In this document: positions 25,899-34,957 of the stretch, piece after piece
Layout: each line of letters begins with the position of its first letter
Position numbering within the stretch: the first letter of the stretch is position 1
DNA from: Colwellia sp. 75C3
Lineage (GTDB): Bacteria; Pseudomonadota; Gammaproteobacteria; Enterobacterales; Alteromonadaceae
Length of the DNA stretch: 64,000 bases
NCBI RefSeq assembly: GCF_002836255.1
Contig: NZ_PJAU01000053.1
Location: 1 to 64,000 of the forward strand
Direction of reading: 5' to 3'
The notes under the pieces: generated by a model
Databases searched by the model: none
What the model was told of the DNA's origin: nothing
Seen by the model: only the letters and a program-made list of their open reading frames with translations
Translations under genes and position numbers: made by a program

Positions 25899-26663
25899 AT
25901 GTTTATCAAAACAAGTCTTAAAGCGCACGTTAGTGCCAAAGTAATTATCCCTGCAATGATATTATTATCCAGTTTTTCAGTGCTGGGCAATGATCTTGAA
26001 CTAGGTGTTTATGAGTTAAACCGGGGTGCATTTAAAGCGGCTATTACTCAGTTTCGTCCGTTAGTCAATGAAGGTTACGCCCCTGCTCAATATCAAATGG
26101 CCTTAGTTTATCAACACGGTTATGGCGTATCTAAAGACGGCATGAAGGCATTGGAATTATTTAAGCTGGCTGCAGATCAACATTATCCCGATGCACAATT
26201 TGAATTGGCCTTAATTTACTCTGAAGGCAAGTTAGTAAAAACAGATCTGAAAAAAGCGTTTGAACTTACACATAAAGCCGCCAATAAAGATTTAGCAAGT
26301 GCACAATTTAATTTAGCCGTGATGTACGCCAACGGTACTGGTGTTAAACAAGATGACTTTAAAGCATCGCGTTGGTACAAAACAGCTGCTAATTTGAATT
26401 ACGCCCTTGCTCAGTATAATTTGGCTTTACTTTATAGTGAGGGTAAAGGCGTAGAGAAAAGCATCGATTTATCTTATGTATGGAATACCGTTGCCGCATG
26501 GAATGGTTACCCGAATGCAGAAAAGAGCCGCAATATGGACGCGCGTGAGTTATCTCAGCGAAAAATTGAAGAAAATATAGAAACGGCTAATAAAATCTAT
26601 CGAAAAATTATAGAGCAGCAAGAGAACAAAGCAAAAATGGCAGAAAAGCAGCGTTTCTATTGA
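25899..26663 (+). CDS. Sel1-repeat secreted protein
   Basis: A 254 aa exported protein. The signal peptide is long (about 30 residues, ending near SVLGN). It is followed by about four Sel1-type repeats of 36 residues, seen as APAQYQMALVYQHGYGVSKDGMKALELFKLAADQ, PDAQFELALIYSEGKLV, ASAQFNLAVMYANGTGVKQDDFKASRWYKTAANL and ALAQYNLALLYSEGKGV. The C-terminus is a charged helix. Sel1 proteins act as protein-interaction scaffolds; a periplasmic location is inferred. The start has AGGATAACC upstream. Confidence 0.88.
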   Translation: MFIKTSLKAHVSAKVIIPAMILLSSFSVLGNDLELGVYELNRGAFKAAITQFRPLVNEGYAPAQYQMALVYQHGYGVSKDGMKALELFKLAADQHYPDAQFELALIYSEGKLVKTDLKKAFELTHKAANKDLASAQFNLAVMYANGTGVKQDDFKASRWYKTAANLNYALAQYNLALLYSEGKGVEKSIDLSYVWNTVAAWNGYPNAEKSRNMDARELSQRKIEENIETANKIYRKIIEQQENKAKMAEKQRFY

Positions 26664-26741
26664 TCTAAATCAGTTTAGTCATTGAGCAACTTAATTACAC
26701 TAGGTACATCAGAAATTACTTAGAAAATTATGGAGCTCAAT

Positions 26742-26879
26742 ATGAACTTATTATCAATGTTAGCCAATGACCCTGTTGTGATGTTTTCTTTTGGCGGTAT
26801 AGCCATTATGCTCGGTATTTGCGCCTTTTATGTATATTACTTTATTACACATATTCAAGATGATAGTAAAAAACATTAA
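26742..26879 (+). CDS. DUF3149-like small membrane protein, 45 aa
   Basis: ATG at 26742 with GGAG 7 nt upstream opens a 45-codon reading frame: a short N-terminus (MNLLSMLANDPVV), one hydrophobic helix (MFSFGGIAIMLGICAFYVYYFI) and a basic/acidic tail ending KKH. The NDPV entry before the helix and the size match the DUF3149 family of one-helix inner-membrane proteins. Function unknown. It lies between the Sel1 and flagellin-like genes on the same strand. Confidence 0.8.
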   Translation: MNLLSMLANDPVVMFSFGGIAIMLGICAFYVYYFITHIQDDSKKH

Positions 26880-26978
26880 CTTGATACGACTATATCCCCT
26901 GCTTCTATAGGCTAAATAGCGTTCGATTGCTATACTATTAAGTAGCAATGTTATAATTTAGTCTGTGAAGGTGTCGTT

Positions 26979-27665
26979 ATGTTGTCGATCAATCAGCCCT
27001 CTACCAATTTAAGCTTTATTGATAAGCTCAGTCAGCAACGTGAAGAACAAGCCGAAAAACTCGCGTCAGGTAAGCGCATCAATAAAGCCGCAGATGATGC
27101 TGCCGGTTTACAAATAGCTAACCGTCTCACCACTGAAATTACTCAGAGTCAACAACTGAGCTTTAACGCACAAGACCAAGCCAATATAAACGATGTTGAG
27201 AGTGGAGCCTTATCTGCAATTAATGAAAGTTTGTTTCGCGCACAAGAGTTATCGATTCAGTCAGGTAACCCAATATATAATACAGATGCCATTCAGGGTG
27301 AACTGAACCAAATCACCGAACAAATAAATACCCTTGCTAGTGGTGTTCTCGGACAAGATAATTTTATTAGTGGACTAGACGCTAGTGACCCAGCAGCCAC
27401 TCAAGCCATACTTCAAGACACCTCAACCTTAGTAAATGATAGTGCCAGTGCTTTAGGTGCACAAACAAATGCGATTGTTAGCCAAGTATCTACCTATCAA
27501 ACCAGTGTTATCAATGTTAGTGACTCCAGGTCACGCATTGAAGATACGGATTATGCTGCAACATCAAGCGAACAAGCAAAAAATGAAATACTTTTACAAA
27601 GCGCTATTATGATTCAAAAAAAGGACCAAGAGCATAAAGGTTTACTCTTTAATAAATTAGTTTAG
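26979..27665 (+). CDS. Orphan short flagellin-like protein
   Basis: A 228 aa protein with a flagellin N-terminal helix bundle (KLSQQREEQAEKLASGKRINKAADDAAGLQIANRL; ANINDVESGALSAINESLFRAQELSIQSGN) and a C-terminal flagellin region (SRSRIEDTDYAATSSEQAKNEILLQSAIMIQKKDQEHKGLLFNKLV). The central surface domain is almost absent. Normal flagellins end in LL or LLR after an LLQQAxxxLAQANxxxQ motif, replaced here by SAIMIQKKDQEHKGLL. No flagellar genes lie nearby; the neighbours are the DUF3149 protein and yheU. It may be a flagellin-derived protein with another role or a minor filament or junction component. The ATG has a GGTGTCGTT start region. Confidence 0.85.
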   Translation: MLSINQPSTNLSFIDKLSQQREEQAEKLASGKRINKAADDAAGLQIANRLTTEITQSQQLSFNAQDQANINDVESGALSAINESLFRAQELSIQSGNPIYNTDAIQGELNQITEQINTLASGVLGQDNFISGLDASDPAATQAILQDTSTLVNDSASALGAQTNAIVSQVSTYQTSVINVSDSRSRIEDTDYAATSSEQAKNEILLQSAIMIQKKDQEHKGLLFNKLV

Positions 27666-27752
27666 AGTATAGTAAATCAATTAATGCGTTTGGTCTGATG
27701 CGATTCAGCGATACAATAGCGAATCACTGTTTAAATTCCTGAAGACACCGTT

Positions 27753-27989
27753 ATGATCATCCCTTTAGAACAACTATCACATGAAATATTAACTGCCATT
27801 ATTGAAGACTTTATTTTACGTGAAGGCACTGAATATGGTGCTGAAGATGTAAGTAAAGAGGCTAAAATTGGTCAAGTAAAAAAACAACTTGAACAAGGTC
27901 ATGCCGTATTGGTTTATTCTGAACTCCATGAAAGCATCAATATATTGCCCAGTGATCAATTTAAAGCAGGCATGGAAGAGCAACTATAA
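27753..27989 (+). CDS. yheU: YheU family protein (UPF0270)
   Basis: A 78 aa protein with the UPF0270 pattern (MIIPLEQLSHEILTAIIEDFILREGTEYG, then KIGQVKKQLEQGHAVLVYSELHESINILPSDQF). The E. coli homologue is 72 aa and lies near yheT/yheS, which agrees with yheS being 5 kb away here. Function unknown; cytosolic. Confidence 0.93.
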   Translation: MIIPLEQLSHEILTAIIEDFILREGTEYGAEDVSKEAKIGQVKKQLEQGHAVLVYSELHESINILPSDQFKAGMEEQL

Positions 27990-28090
27990 TATATACCCGT
28001 TTACCAAAGAATATGCATGCTTCTAGTGCACTTTGAATGGTAATGGATAGTTAATATTGATGACTTAGCCCTAATAAAAAACCAATAAAA

Positions 28091-28119
28091 AAGCCAGTGG
28101 CATAGCACTGGCTTAAAAA
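28091..28119. terminator. Bidirectional terminator
   Basis: AAGCCAGTG at 28091-28099 pairs with CACTGGCTT at 28106-28114 around GCATAG. A-rich on the left and AAAAATTTT on the right. It lies between yheU (+) and the DUF1338 gene (-). Confidence 0.8.
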
Positions 28120-28161
28120 TTTTACTTATTTATTTCTACGGTTAAAACCGCTTAAAATAGC

Positions 28162-28962
28162 CTAACCTTTAGCGTTAGTACTATCAAAAATCTTATCCGC
28201 TGATGCTGCAACAAAACCAGTATATAGCTCACCATTGGCAAGAGGATAACGTTTAGCAAATTCATAGAAACAACTTGGAATTTCCATTGTTTTATCAGAA
28301 AAATCTACTGGCGCTTTATCAGCAAGTGTCGATGATTGCTCTAATTTCACTACCTCATCACCTTTGATTTCACCACCATTGGTATTGAGTGCATAACCAG
28401 CTTCTTTAAGTTTGGAGTTAACGACTTCTATATCTTCGTAACCCGCTAAGTGATTAATGCTCACAGTAAAGTGATTTGCACGGTAACCCCATGCTGCTAA
28501 CCATGCTGCATATTCACTAACATTTAACAGTGTCTCATAGTCTTTTGAACTAATTTCCCAAAGACGACCAGAGTAAAGGAAATCAGCACGATCACTAACA
28601 TCATCAGGTAACTGAGCAATTAAACCCGTAATAATTTCTTGGACTTCACTAGAGAATTCTTCAACACGCAATTCACTAATAAACACTTTAGGCATAGTAC
28701 TATCTGTATGTTCAAAGTGTTTCGCATCCAGTTTTTTTGCCGAGAAGTCATATTGGCCACATTCAGTGTAACCTAAAGCCAAAAGTCCCTTAGCCAATTG
28801 CACTAAGTTAATTTTGGGGTGATTAAAGGTACGGTAAGCGACATGATCATTAATTACATCATTGCCATTTCCTAACAATTGGTGAATTTTTTTTGCTGAG
28901 GGTGTCACGCAGAGATATTGTTCCCAGATCTCATTAAAAAGTGCGGTTACTTGAGCTGCCAT
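28162..28962 (-). CDS. DUF1338 protein (2-oxoadipate dioxygenase/decarboxylase-like)
   Basis: A 266 aa protein of the DUF1338 family. The larger relative HglS/YdcJ is an Fe(II) enzyme converting 2-oxoadipate to 2-hydroxyglutarate in lysine breakdown. Visible motifs: NDHVAYRTFNHPKI near residue 38 with the first metal His, KHFEHTDSTMPKVFISEL, and a second His-containing strand AWGYRANHFTVSINHL. This short (about 265 aa) subgroup lacks extensions found in YdcJ, so the substrate may differ. Single gene; AGAGGAAAAACC upstream of the start. Confidence 0.82.
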   Translation of the reverse strand: MAAQVTALFNEIWEQYLCVTPSAKKIHQLLGNGNDVINDHVAYRTFNHPKINLVQLAKGLLALGYTECGQYDFSAKKLDAKHFEHTDSTMPKVFISELRVEEFSSEVQEIITGLIAQLPDDVSDRADFLYSGRLWEISSKDYETLLNVSEYAAWLAAWGYRANHFTVSINHLAGYEDIEVVNSKLKEAGYALNTNGGEIKGDEVVKLEQSSTLADKAPVDFSDKTMEIPSCFYEFAKRYPLANGELYTGFVAASADKIFDSTNAKG

Positions 28963-29425
28963 GGTTTTTCCTCTTACTTATTGAGTAGTTTTAATAAAAT
29001 AATACGAATTGAATATTTATAGTTTATTGCTCAGCTTATTAACATTACGGGTACAGATAAAGTTAATAGCTGATAAAGCAGCAGATAGCAAAATGGTCGG
29101 AAAAATAACAAAGTGATATTTTGGCTGACAGCATAAGCTATCTACCAAAAATTTAGATTTGATCGATACTTTTAAAGAAGCAAGGTCGATGCCCTGCTTG
29201 ATGGTGAGATATATGTTCTTTTAATACGTTTGATAACATAGCTAAAACAAAATTACCTAATCACGATAGTACGGAAGCAGCCGTTAAGCTCACTTCAATG
29301 AATAGCGCTAATTTAGCACAAATCTTATGCAAAACGAACTACTTCGTTTTAACTGTAACTTAATCCTCCATTACTTAACCTTGCTTAAAGATAATGAGAA
29401 TGAGATTTTTTATTTTAGCTGATTG
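28963..29425. other. Intergenic region, hairpin near cysQ end
   Basis: No gene is supported. AAAACGAA at 29331-29338 and TTCGTTTT at 29343-29350 form a small hairpin 75 bp past the cysQ stop that could terminate cysQ. The rest, including AAGCAAGG/CCCTGCTT near 29180, shows only weak symmetry. Confidence 0.5.
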
Positions 29426-30247
29426 TTATTCATATACTTTTCTGTGGGCGTTAATTATTTTTTGCCAAGAAAAATCTCTTGACCCTAAACTAACAAAGTC
29501 AGGGTTCAGTAAACTTTCACGTTTATTGTAACTTAAAGGGTTAAATTCACTGTCGATAATATCACCGCCGGCTTGCTCTAAAATACATTGGCTAGCCCCT
29601 GTATCCCATTCACCCGTGACGCCTATCCGTAAATAACAATCTGCTCCACCTTCGGCAATAAGACAATTCTTTAAGGAACAGCTCCCCAAGGCAACATAAT
29701 CATAGTCGTAATCATTATTTAAGTATTGCCCCATTAATTCAAGCTGTTGACGACGACTTATAGCAACTTTAATACGACGGTTTTCTTGATATTCTGCTAC
29801 ACGAATAGCATGACTAGCCTGGCTGTTATCTTTAAAAGCACCAAGGTTTTTTTGCCCATAATAAGTAAGGCAGTGATCTGGCGCGTGAATAACACCCAGT
29901 GTCGGCCAACCATTTTCAACTAGCGCAATATTTACTGCAAAATCACCACTGCCAATGATGAATTCACCCGTGCCATCAATGGGATCGAGTAACCAGTAAC
30001 GAGACCAATTTTTTCGCTCGCTTAATTGTACTGTACCTACTTCTTCTGAAATAATAGGTATATCTGGTGTCAGGGTTTTAAGCTGGTCCATTAATATATC
30101 GTTTGATGCAATATCAGCACTGGTTACTGGGCTTTTATCCGCTTTAGTTTCTTCAGTATAGTTTCCCTGACGATAATATTTCATTACTTCTACGCCAGCT
30201 TTTTTTGCGCTTTCTAAAGCAATGTTCAGTAATTTATCTTGGTTCAT
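29426..30247 (-). CDS. cysQ: 3'(2'),5'-bisphosphate nucleotidase CysQ
   Basis: Li-sensitive, Mg-dependent phosphatase of the inositol-monophosphatase fold that removes the 3' phosphate of PAP, a by-product of sulfate assimilation. The 273 aa protein (E. coli 246) has metal-site motifs EEVG (about residue 69), LLDPIDGTGEF (about 88) and GEWDTGASQCILEQAGGDI near 220. It lies downstream of nudE on the same strand with a 55-bp gap, an arrangement known from other gammaproteobacteria. Confidence 0.93.
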   Translation of the reverse strand: MNQDKLLNIALESAKKAGVEVMKYYRQGNYTEETKADKSPVTSADIASNDILMDQLKTLTPDIPIISEEVGTVQLSERKNWSRYWLLDPIDGTGEFIIGSGDFAVNIALVENGWPTLGVIHAPDHCLTYYGQKNLGAFKDNSQASHAIRVAEYQENRRIKVAISRRQQLELMGQYLNNDYDYDYVALGSCSLKNCLIAEGGADCYLRIGVTGEWDTGASQCILEQAGGDIIDSEFNPLSYNKRESLLNPDFVSLGSRDFSWQKIINAHRKVYE

Positions 30248-30302
30248 CGTTATACCTCTTTCATCGTGCTTTAGTACTATGTCACTTTCAATTTATTTGC
30301 TA

Positions 30303-30896
30303 TTAATTTTCAAGAAGATCTCGTACTAACATTAATGCTGCAATACTACGTGCTTCGGTAAAATCTGTTTGTTGTAATAGTTCTTTATAGTCTTTAATTG
30401 GCCAAGACACCACTTCTAATGGCTCTGGTTCATCACCTTCAAGCTCAGACTTGTAAAGATTTTTAGCTAAGAATATGGTCATTTTGGCATTAAAAAAGGC
30501 AGGTGCCATCATCAATTCTGTCATCTGCTGTAACTGTTCGCTACCATAACCAATTTCCTCTTGTAGCTCTCGATTGGCAGCTTGCTCAGCAAGCTCACCT
30601 TCATCAATAAGCCCTTTGGGAAAACCTAATAAGTAACTATGCGTACCTGCACAATATTCACGTACCAGTAATAAGGTCTCATCATCAATCATGGGCACTA
30701 TCATCACAGCACCACGACCTGTGCCCATCATACGCTCATATTGCCTTTGTTCACCATTACTAAAGGTGAGATCTATTTGTTCAATTCCAAAGAGTCCGCT
30801 TTTAGCCACTTGTCGGCGATTAGTAATGAGTGGTAATTGATTTTTATCAGCCATAGTTCTAGCTACATTAGTTAATTGTTTTTCGTTAGATATCAC
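30303..30896 (-). CDS. nudE: ADP compounds hydrolase NudE
   Basis: Nudix hydrolase of ADP-ribose, NADH and Ap3A-type nucleotides. The Nudix box is GFPKGLIDEGELAEQAANRELQEEIGYG, fitting GX5EX7REUXEEXGU. It also has the YERMMGTGRGAVMIVPMIDDETLLLVREYCAG strand typical of NudE and EGDEPEPLEVVSWPI near the C-terminus. The frame opens with GTG at 30896 (197 aa); an internal ATG at 30854 would give 183 aa, closer to E. coli NudE (186 aa), and neither start has a strong ribosome-binding site. Divergent from yrfG, as in E. coli, and followed by cysQ. Confidence 0.93.
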   Translation of the reverse strand: MISNEKQLTNVARTMADKNQLPLITNRRQVAKSGLFGIEQIDLTFSNGEQRQYERMMGTGRGAVMIVPMIDDETLLLVREYCAGTHSYLLGFPKGLIDEGELAEQAANRELQEEIGYGSEQLQQMTELMMAPAFFNAKMTIFLAKNLYKSELEGDEPEPLEVVSWPIKDYKELLQQTDFTEARSIAALMLVRDLLEN

Positions 30897-30971
30897 TATA
30901 ATGCCACGATAAACAATACTTTTGGAATAGCAAAATGTTAATATTTATTACACTGCAACTTATTTTGAGGA

Positions 30972-31652
30972 ATGACCAATATGGCAAACATTAATTGGTC
31001 CGAAATTTCTACCGTTTTAATTGATATGGACGGTACTATTTTAGATTTACATTTTGATAATCACTTTTGGCTAGAGCACTTACCTTTACGTTATAGTGAA
31101 AAAATGTCGATATCTCTCGATGCCGCAAAAGCTAAACTTAAAGCTGATTACTTAGCTGTTGTTGGTACTATTGAATGGTATTGCCTAGACTACTGGACTG
31201 AGCGAACACAAATGTCCATCAAAGAACTCAAACGAGAAATCCAGCACCTTATCCAATTACGCAGTGACGCGAAAGATTTTTTATTAGCACTGAAAGCCAG
31301 TGGTAAAGATATCGTTATGGTAACAAATGCTCACCCAGAGGCACTGTCACTTAAAATTGAACGTACTCAATTAGATCAATACTTTGATACGCTTTACTCT
31401 ACCCATGAATTTGGCGTCAGTAAAGAGTCGCAGTTATTATGGCAACGTCTACAAGACAAACATGGCTTTGATTGTGATAAAACACTGTTTATTGATGACA
31501 GTATAGAAATACTTAAATCAGCTCAGCAATACGGTATTAAACATTTACTGGCGATTGCAAATCCTGATAGTAAAAAACCAACCAACGTCATTAAAGAGTT
31601 TCCAGCCATCACCAATTACGATAAATTAACGGCACAACTTAGTAAGACTTAA
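30972..31652 (+). CDS. yrfG: GMP/IMP nucleotidase YrfG
   Basis: HAD-superfamily purine nucleotidase. The 226 aa protein has HAD motif I LIDMDGTILDL (about residue 17), motif II VTNAHPEALSLK, the Lys in FGVSKESQLLW, and motif IV LFIDDSIEILKSA. The adjoining HFDNHFWLEHLPLRYSEKM and NPDSKKP segments match E. coli YrfG. Divergent from nudE, an arrangement conserved in enterobacteria. AGGAATGACCAAT precedes the ATG used; an ATG three codons downstream is the alternative. Confidence 0.93.
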   Translation: MTNMANINWSEISTVLIDMDGTILDLHFDNHFWLEHLPLRYSEKMSISLDAAKAKLKADYLAVVGTIEWYCLDYWTERTQMSIKELKREIQHLIQLRSDAKDFLLALKASGKDIVMVTNAHPEALSLKIERTQLDQYFDTLYSTHEFGVSKESQLLWQRLQDKHGFDCDKTLFIDDSIEILKSAQQYGIKHLLAIANPDSKKPTNVIKEFPAITNYDKLTAQLSKT

Positions 31653-31687
31653 CTCAGTTCAGTCAGTTAACAGAAAATTAAGACAAA

Positions 31688-31727
31688 AAAATACCGCAGC
31701 CTCAATGAGAATGCGGTATTTTGTTTT
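31688..31727. terminator. Terminator between yrfG and rplI
   Basis: AAAATACCGCA at 31688-31698 pairs with TGCGGTATTTT at 31712-31722. A-run to the left and TTGTTTT to the right, so it can serve both convergent genes. Confidence 0.85.
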
Positions 31728-31755
31728 ATAATCTAAGCAAATGCTTAGTTATAAA

Positions 31756-32208
31756 TTATGCTTCAGCGATAACTACAACTTTGATGCTAGTATCAACATC
31801 ATGATGTAAGTGAATTGCGATTTCGAATTCACCTGTTTCGCGGATAGCACCTAATGGTAGACGTACTTCAGCTTTAGCAACTTCAACGCCAGCTTCAGTG
31901 ATCGCATCAGCGATATCACGAGTACCAATAGAACCGAATAATTTACCTTCGTCACCAGATTTTGATGCGATAGTAACTTCAGCTAGCTCAACAACTTTCG
32001 CTGCACGAGCTTGAGCTGCAACTAGAACTGTAGCTAAGTTAGCTTCCAATTCAGCACGACGAGCTTCAAAGTGCTCAACGTTAGCTTGTGATGCAAATAC
32101 TGCTTTACCTTGTGGTAATAAGTAGTTACGTGCATAACCTGATTTAACAGATACCTTGTCACCAAGGCCGCCTAATTTGGCGATTTTATCAAGAAGAATT
32201 ACTTCCAT
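31756..32208 (-). CDS. rplI: 50S ribosomal protein L9
   Basis: Structural protein of the large subunit, 150 aa (E. coli 149). The N-terminal domain [36 protein letters not shown] carries the L9 signature, followed by the long helix ([16 protein letters not shown]) and a C-terminal domain with [15 protein letters not shown]. Last gene of the rpsF-priB-rpsR-rplI operon. Confidence 0.98.
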   Translation of the reverse strand: MEVILLDKIAKLGGLGDKVSVKSGYARNYLLPQGKAVFASQANVEHFEARRAELEANLATVLVAAQARAAKVVELAEVTIASKSGDEGKLFGSIGTRDIADAITEAGVEVAKAEVRLPLGAIRETGEFEIAIHLHHDVDTSIKVVVIAEA

Positions 32209-32225
32209 TTCAAACCCCTATTAGC

Positions 32226-32453
32226 TTACTTATGTAAGTCGGTGTATGGTAACAATGACAAGTAACGAGCGCGTTTGATCGCACGAGTTAGTTGACGTTG
32301 ATATTTAGCAGCAGTACCAGTGATACGGCTAGGAACAATTTTACCACTTTCAGTGATATAGTTTTTTAAAGTTGCAATATCTTTATAATCTATAGATGTT
32401 GCGCCTTCCGCTGTGAAGCGACAAAACTTACGACGTCTAAAAAAACGAGACAT
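32226..32453 (-). CDS. rpsR: 30S ribosomal protein S18
   Basis: The 75 aa protein has the S18 pattern [65 protein letters not shown]. It binds with S6 in the platform of the small subunit. Third gene of the operon, 17 bp upstream of rplI. AGGAGAAC precedes the ATG. Confidence 0.98.
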   Translation of the reverse strand: MSRFFRRRKFCRFTAEGATSIDYKDIATLKNYITESGKIVPSRITGTAAKYQRQLTRAIKRARYLSLLPYTDLHK

Positions 32454-32507
32454 GGAGTTCTCCTAATGCGGTTTTATTAAATTAACAATTTTGTTAGTTA
32501 ATAAAGC

Positions 32508-32822
32508 CTAATTAATCATTTCAATTTGCTGGGCATGTAATGCTAAAAGCGGATTCCCGTTTCTAGATTCGTGACGATTTATAAAACCTGTCACTTTTAT
32601 TACAGTACCCGCAACTAATTCACGAGTTAAGTGTGATAAATCACCTGTGGCAACTACTTGTATTCGGACAAAAGCTTGTCGATTCATGCCAGCTTCATTT
32701 TGTATAGACTTGTGGTCTATTGAAAACTGACTATGACTAATACCTGCAGGGCTGGTTGACTGTTTAGGGGTTCTCACCACCTCACCGATCAACACTAGGC
32801 AATTCTCTTGCGAGACAATCAC
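32508..32822 (-). CDS. priB: Primosomal replication protein PriB
   Basis: A 104 aa single-stranded-DNA-binding OB-fold protein that helps restart stalled forks with PriA. It has the PriB pattern NCLVLIGEVVRTPKQSTSPAGISHSQFSIDHKSIQ and AFVRIQVVATGDLSHLTRELVAGTVIKVTGFINRHESRNG. It starts with GTG 7 bp after rpsF. The position between rpsF and rpsR is the conserved one. Confidence 0.95.
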   Translation of the reverse strand: MIVSQENCLVLIGEVVRTPKQSTSPAGISHSQFSIDHKSIQNEAGMNRQAFVRIQVVATGDLSHLTRELVAGTVIKVTGFINRHESRNGNPLLALHAQQIEMIN

Positions 32823-32829
32823 AGATTAC

Positions 32830-33261
32830 TTATTCTTCGCTAGCAGCTTCTTCAGATTTCTCTTCAACAGAGTCTTCTTTAGCTTCAACTGGCGTAGCAG
32901 CAACATCTTTCTTAACTTCGCGGCGATCGTCACGACGCTCTTCTTTAGCAGCAGCCATTGGCGATGCTTCAGTTACTGCATCTTTAGTACGCATAATCAT
33001 GTTACGGATAACAACATCGTTATAACGGAAAGCAGTTTCAAGCTCATCAATAACTACTTGTGGCGCTTCAATGTTCATAAGAACATAGTGTGCTTTATGT
33101 AGTTTATTGATTGGGTATGCTAATTGACGACGGCCCCAGTCTTCTAGACGGTGGATTTTGCCTTCAGCAGCATTGATCAAGTCTGTGTAGCGCTGGATCA
33201 TACCAGACACTTGTTCACTCTGATCAGGGTGAACCATAAATACGATTTCGTAATGACGCAT
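32830..33261 (-). CDS. rpsF: 30S ribosomal protein S6
   Basis: The 143 aa protein has [29 protein letters not shown], then [31 protein letters not shown]. Its long acidic/basic low-complexity tail (EEASE repeats at the end) is longer than the modified Glu tail of E. coli S6 (131-135 aa). First gene of the operon, behind an S6:S18-type leader (33267-33325). AAGGAACTCGTA precedes the ATG. Confidence 0.98.
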   Translation of the reverse strand: MRHYEIVFMVHPDQSEQVSGMIQRYTDLINAAEGKIHRLEDWGRRQLAYPINKLHKAHYVLMNIEAPQVVIDELETAFRYNDVVIRNMIMRTKDAVTEASPMAAAKEERRDDRREVKKDVAATPVEAKEDSVEEKSEEAASEE

Positions 33262-33266
33262 TACGA

Positions 33267-33325
33267 GTTCCTTACGGTTGTAGTCTCATAATCTGGCTCA
33301 GCCAACACCAGTTGAGACAAGGAAC
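33267..33325 (-). promoter_or_regulatory. S6:S18-binding mRNA leader of rpsF
   Basis: On the minus strand, GTTCCTT (33325-33319) pairs with AAGGAAC (33273-33267), and GTCTCA pairs with TGAGAC inside it. The asymmetric internal segment TACAACCGT carries the CCG that mimics the 16S rRNA site of the S6:S18 dimer. It ends 6 nt before the rpsF ATG and overlaps the ribosome-binding site. The fold matches the rpsF leader motif described in many bacteria for autogenous control; that it works here is inferred. Confidence 0.75.
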
Positions 33326-33442
33326 AAAAGTTCAGGCTGAATTAAGGAGGCGTATTGTAGGGAAAACACTCAGAAAAAGCAAGCAATAACTAAGCGATGT
33401 TGACTGGCGTAGACCACAATCGGCTGCACTATTGAGGTGCGG

Positions 33443-34798
33443 CTATTTTATTGGTTCAATATTGACTATTTCTGAACGGTTTAAAGTGATTTTAAAACGC
33501 TGTAAGGATTCTTCACCTTGACAAACATGACGCAAAATAAGGTTGATTTGATAACGTCGCTCTACCCCTTGGCTTGATATTTTTTGCCCTTCCAAGCTAT
33601 ATAATCGACCAGCCCCTTTTTTCAGAAAGCGAACAAAAGGTGTTAAGTTGAAAAATGTCTGTTGCTGAATTTCGTCATAGCCAGGCAAAAAAGCCTTAGC
33701 CATAACCTTATTATCACAGCGAAAGTGCAATAATTGGGCATCCTGTTTATTTTGCTGTCGGCGTCGTTGAAACATAGCGTTGACTGTTTTGGGTAAATCT
33801 TTGCTTTTTATATATTCAAGCCATAGGATTTGGCTCAAAACACGTTTCTTAGTCACGCTATTGGTAAATAGGTTTTGCCACTTGGGCCGACCTTTCTGTA
33901 TTTTTCGCCATATCAAACTGGTTAAGTCTTCCTTAAAGGTTTCTCGTAACCCGTAAATAAGTCCTAAGAAAGCCACTAAAGCAAGCGTAACTTCGGTAAA
34001 GTTAGTACGTGCATTTAGCACTAACAACATAACAAAAGCCATGATGAAGGCAGTAACAATGCCACGGACAAAACGTTTCAAGTTAACATTTAAGTAGCGA
34101 GTTTGGCGCTGAAAGACCACACCGTATTCTATCAATCGTTGTAACAGTCGCATTTTGTTAGTGATGCGGTTAGCATCATCAAGCGTAACTTGTGAGTTAT
34201 ATTTATTGTCGATACGATATTCATTTTCATTTCGGCATAAACTTAACAATAGCTCTCTTTCAGCGGTAAATTCAGCACTTTTCGGACCTGTTGTCAGTAA
34301 TTTTAAGAAGGACTGTTCTATATGCCAACTTAAATAGTTATCTGCATTTTCAAAGAATGAGTTCAGTTTTTTATCAGAAGGCGTATAGCGCCTTAACTTT
34401 TTAGTCAACGAGGAGGTTTGTTCAGCTAATTCAACTGCCGCTGGATAAAACTCTTCCGCCACTTTTAACTTTAACGCTTGTTTAACATCTGCATCGAGTG
34501 CCTTTTTAACCTGATAGGAATATAAATTAAGGTTTAATCGATAGTCACTTTGTTCACCTTTATTTTGGCTAATAAATCGACTTCGCACTAAGGGCAGATG
34601 CAATTGGTCAGCGTGATAGGCGCTATGATTTTTAATATTTGAGTGGAAGAATTCTTCTTCGTTGAGCGTACTGGGGTTTATACCCATTTCAACTGGCAGG
34701 GAAAAGTACAAATCAATACGTTGATAGGCTTGTGGCAATAATTGGTGACTAACTTTAAACGACAAGTTTTCATCTTGACTAAGTTTAGCTTTATTCAC
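33443..34798 (-). CDS. Hypothetical membrane protein, 451 aa
   Basis: Not recognised. A large N-terminal soluble region (about 1-245; rich in Lys, Glu and Leu, starting with SHQLLPQAYQRIDLYFSLPVEMGINPSTLNEEEFF) is followed by two close membrane helices (IVTAFIMAFVMLLVLNA and VTLALVAFLGLIYGL, about 247-285) and a basic C-terminal domain (RRRQQNKQDAQLLHFRCDNKVMAKAFLPGYDEIQQQTFFNLTPF). Both soluble parts probably face the cytosol. It is a single gene between the rpsF operon and the NagX-like gene. Similar-length hypothetical proteins exist in related marine bacteria, but no function can be given. Confidence 0.8.
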   Translation of the reverse strand: MNKAKLSQDENLSFKVSHQLLPQAYQRIDLYFSLPVEMGINPSTLNEEEFFHSNIKNHSAYHADQLHLPLVRSRFISQNKGEQSDYRLNLNLYSYQVKKALDADVKQALKLKVAEEFYPAAVELAEQTSSLTKKLRRYTPSDKKLNSFFENADNYLSWHIEQSFLKLLTTGPKSAEFTAERELLLSLCRNENEYRIDNKYNSQVTLDDANRITNKMRLLQRLIEYGVVFQRQTRYLNVNLKRFVRGIVTAFIMAFVMLLVLNARTNFTEVTLALVAFLGLIYGLRETFKEDLTSLIWRKIQKGRPKWQNLFTNSVTKKRVLSQILWLEYIKSKDLPKTVNAMFQRRRQQNKQDAQLLHFRCDNKVMAKAFLPGYDEIQQQTFFNLTPFVRFLKKGAGRLYSLEGQKISSQGVERRYQINLILRHVCQGEESLQRFKITLNRSEIVNIEPIK

Positions 34799-34957
34799 TC
34801 GTAAAAAAGACTCCCTTTGTTATGATTAGCTTATAATTCATGATTAAAAATCATAAGCTAAGCATAGCAAAAACAAGGCTTTTTGATAGTCTTTTCAGAC
34901 CTTAATATTAACAAAAATTAAAGTTAAGGCCTGAATATTACAACTAAGGGCTCCCGC

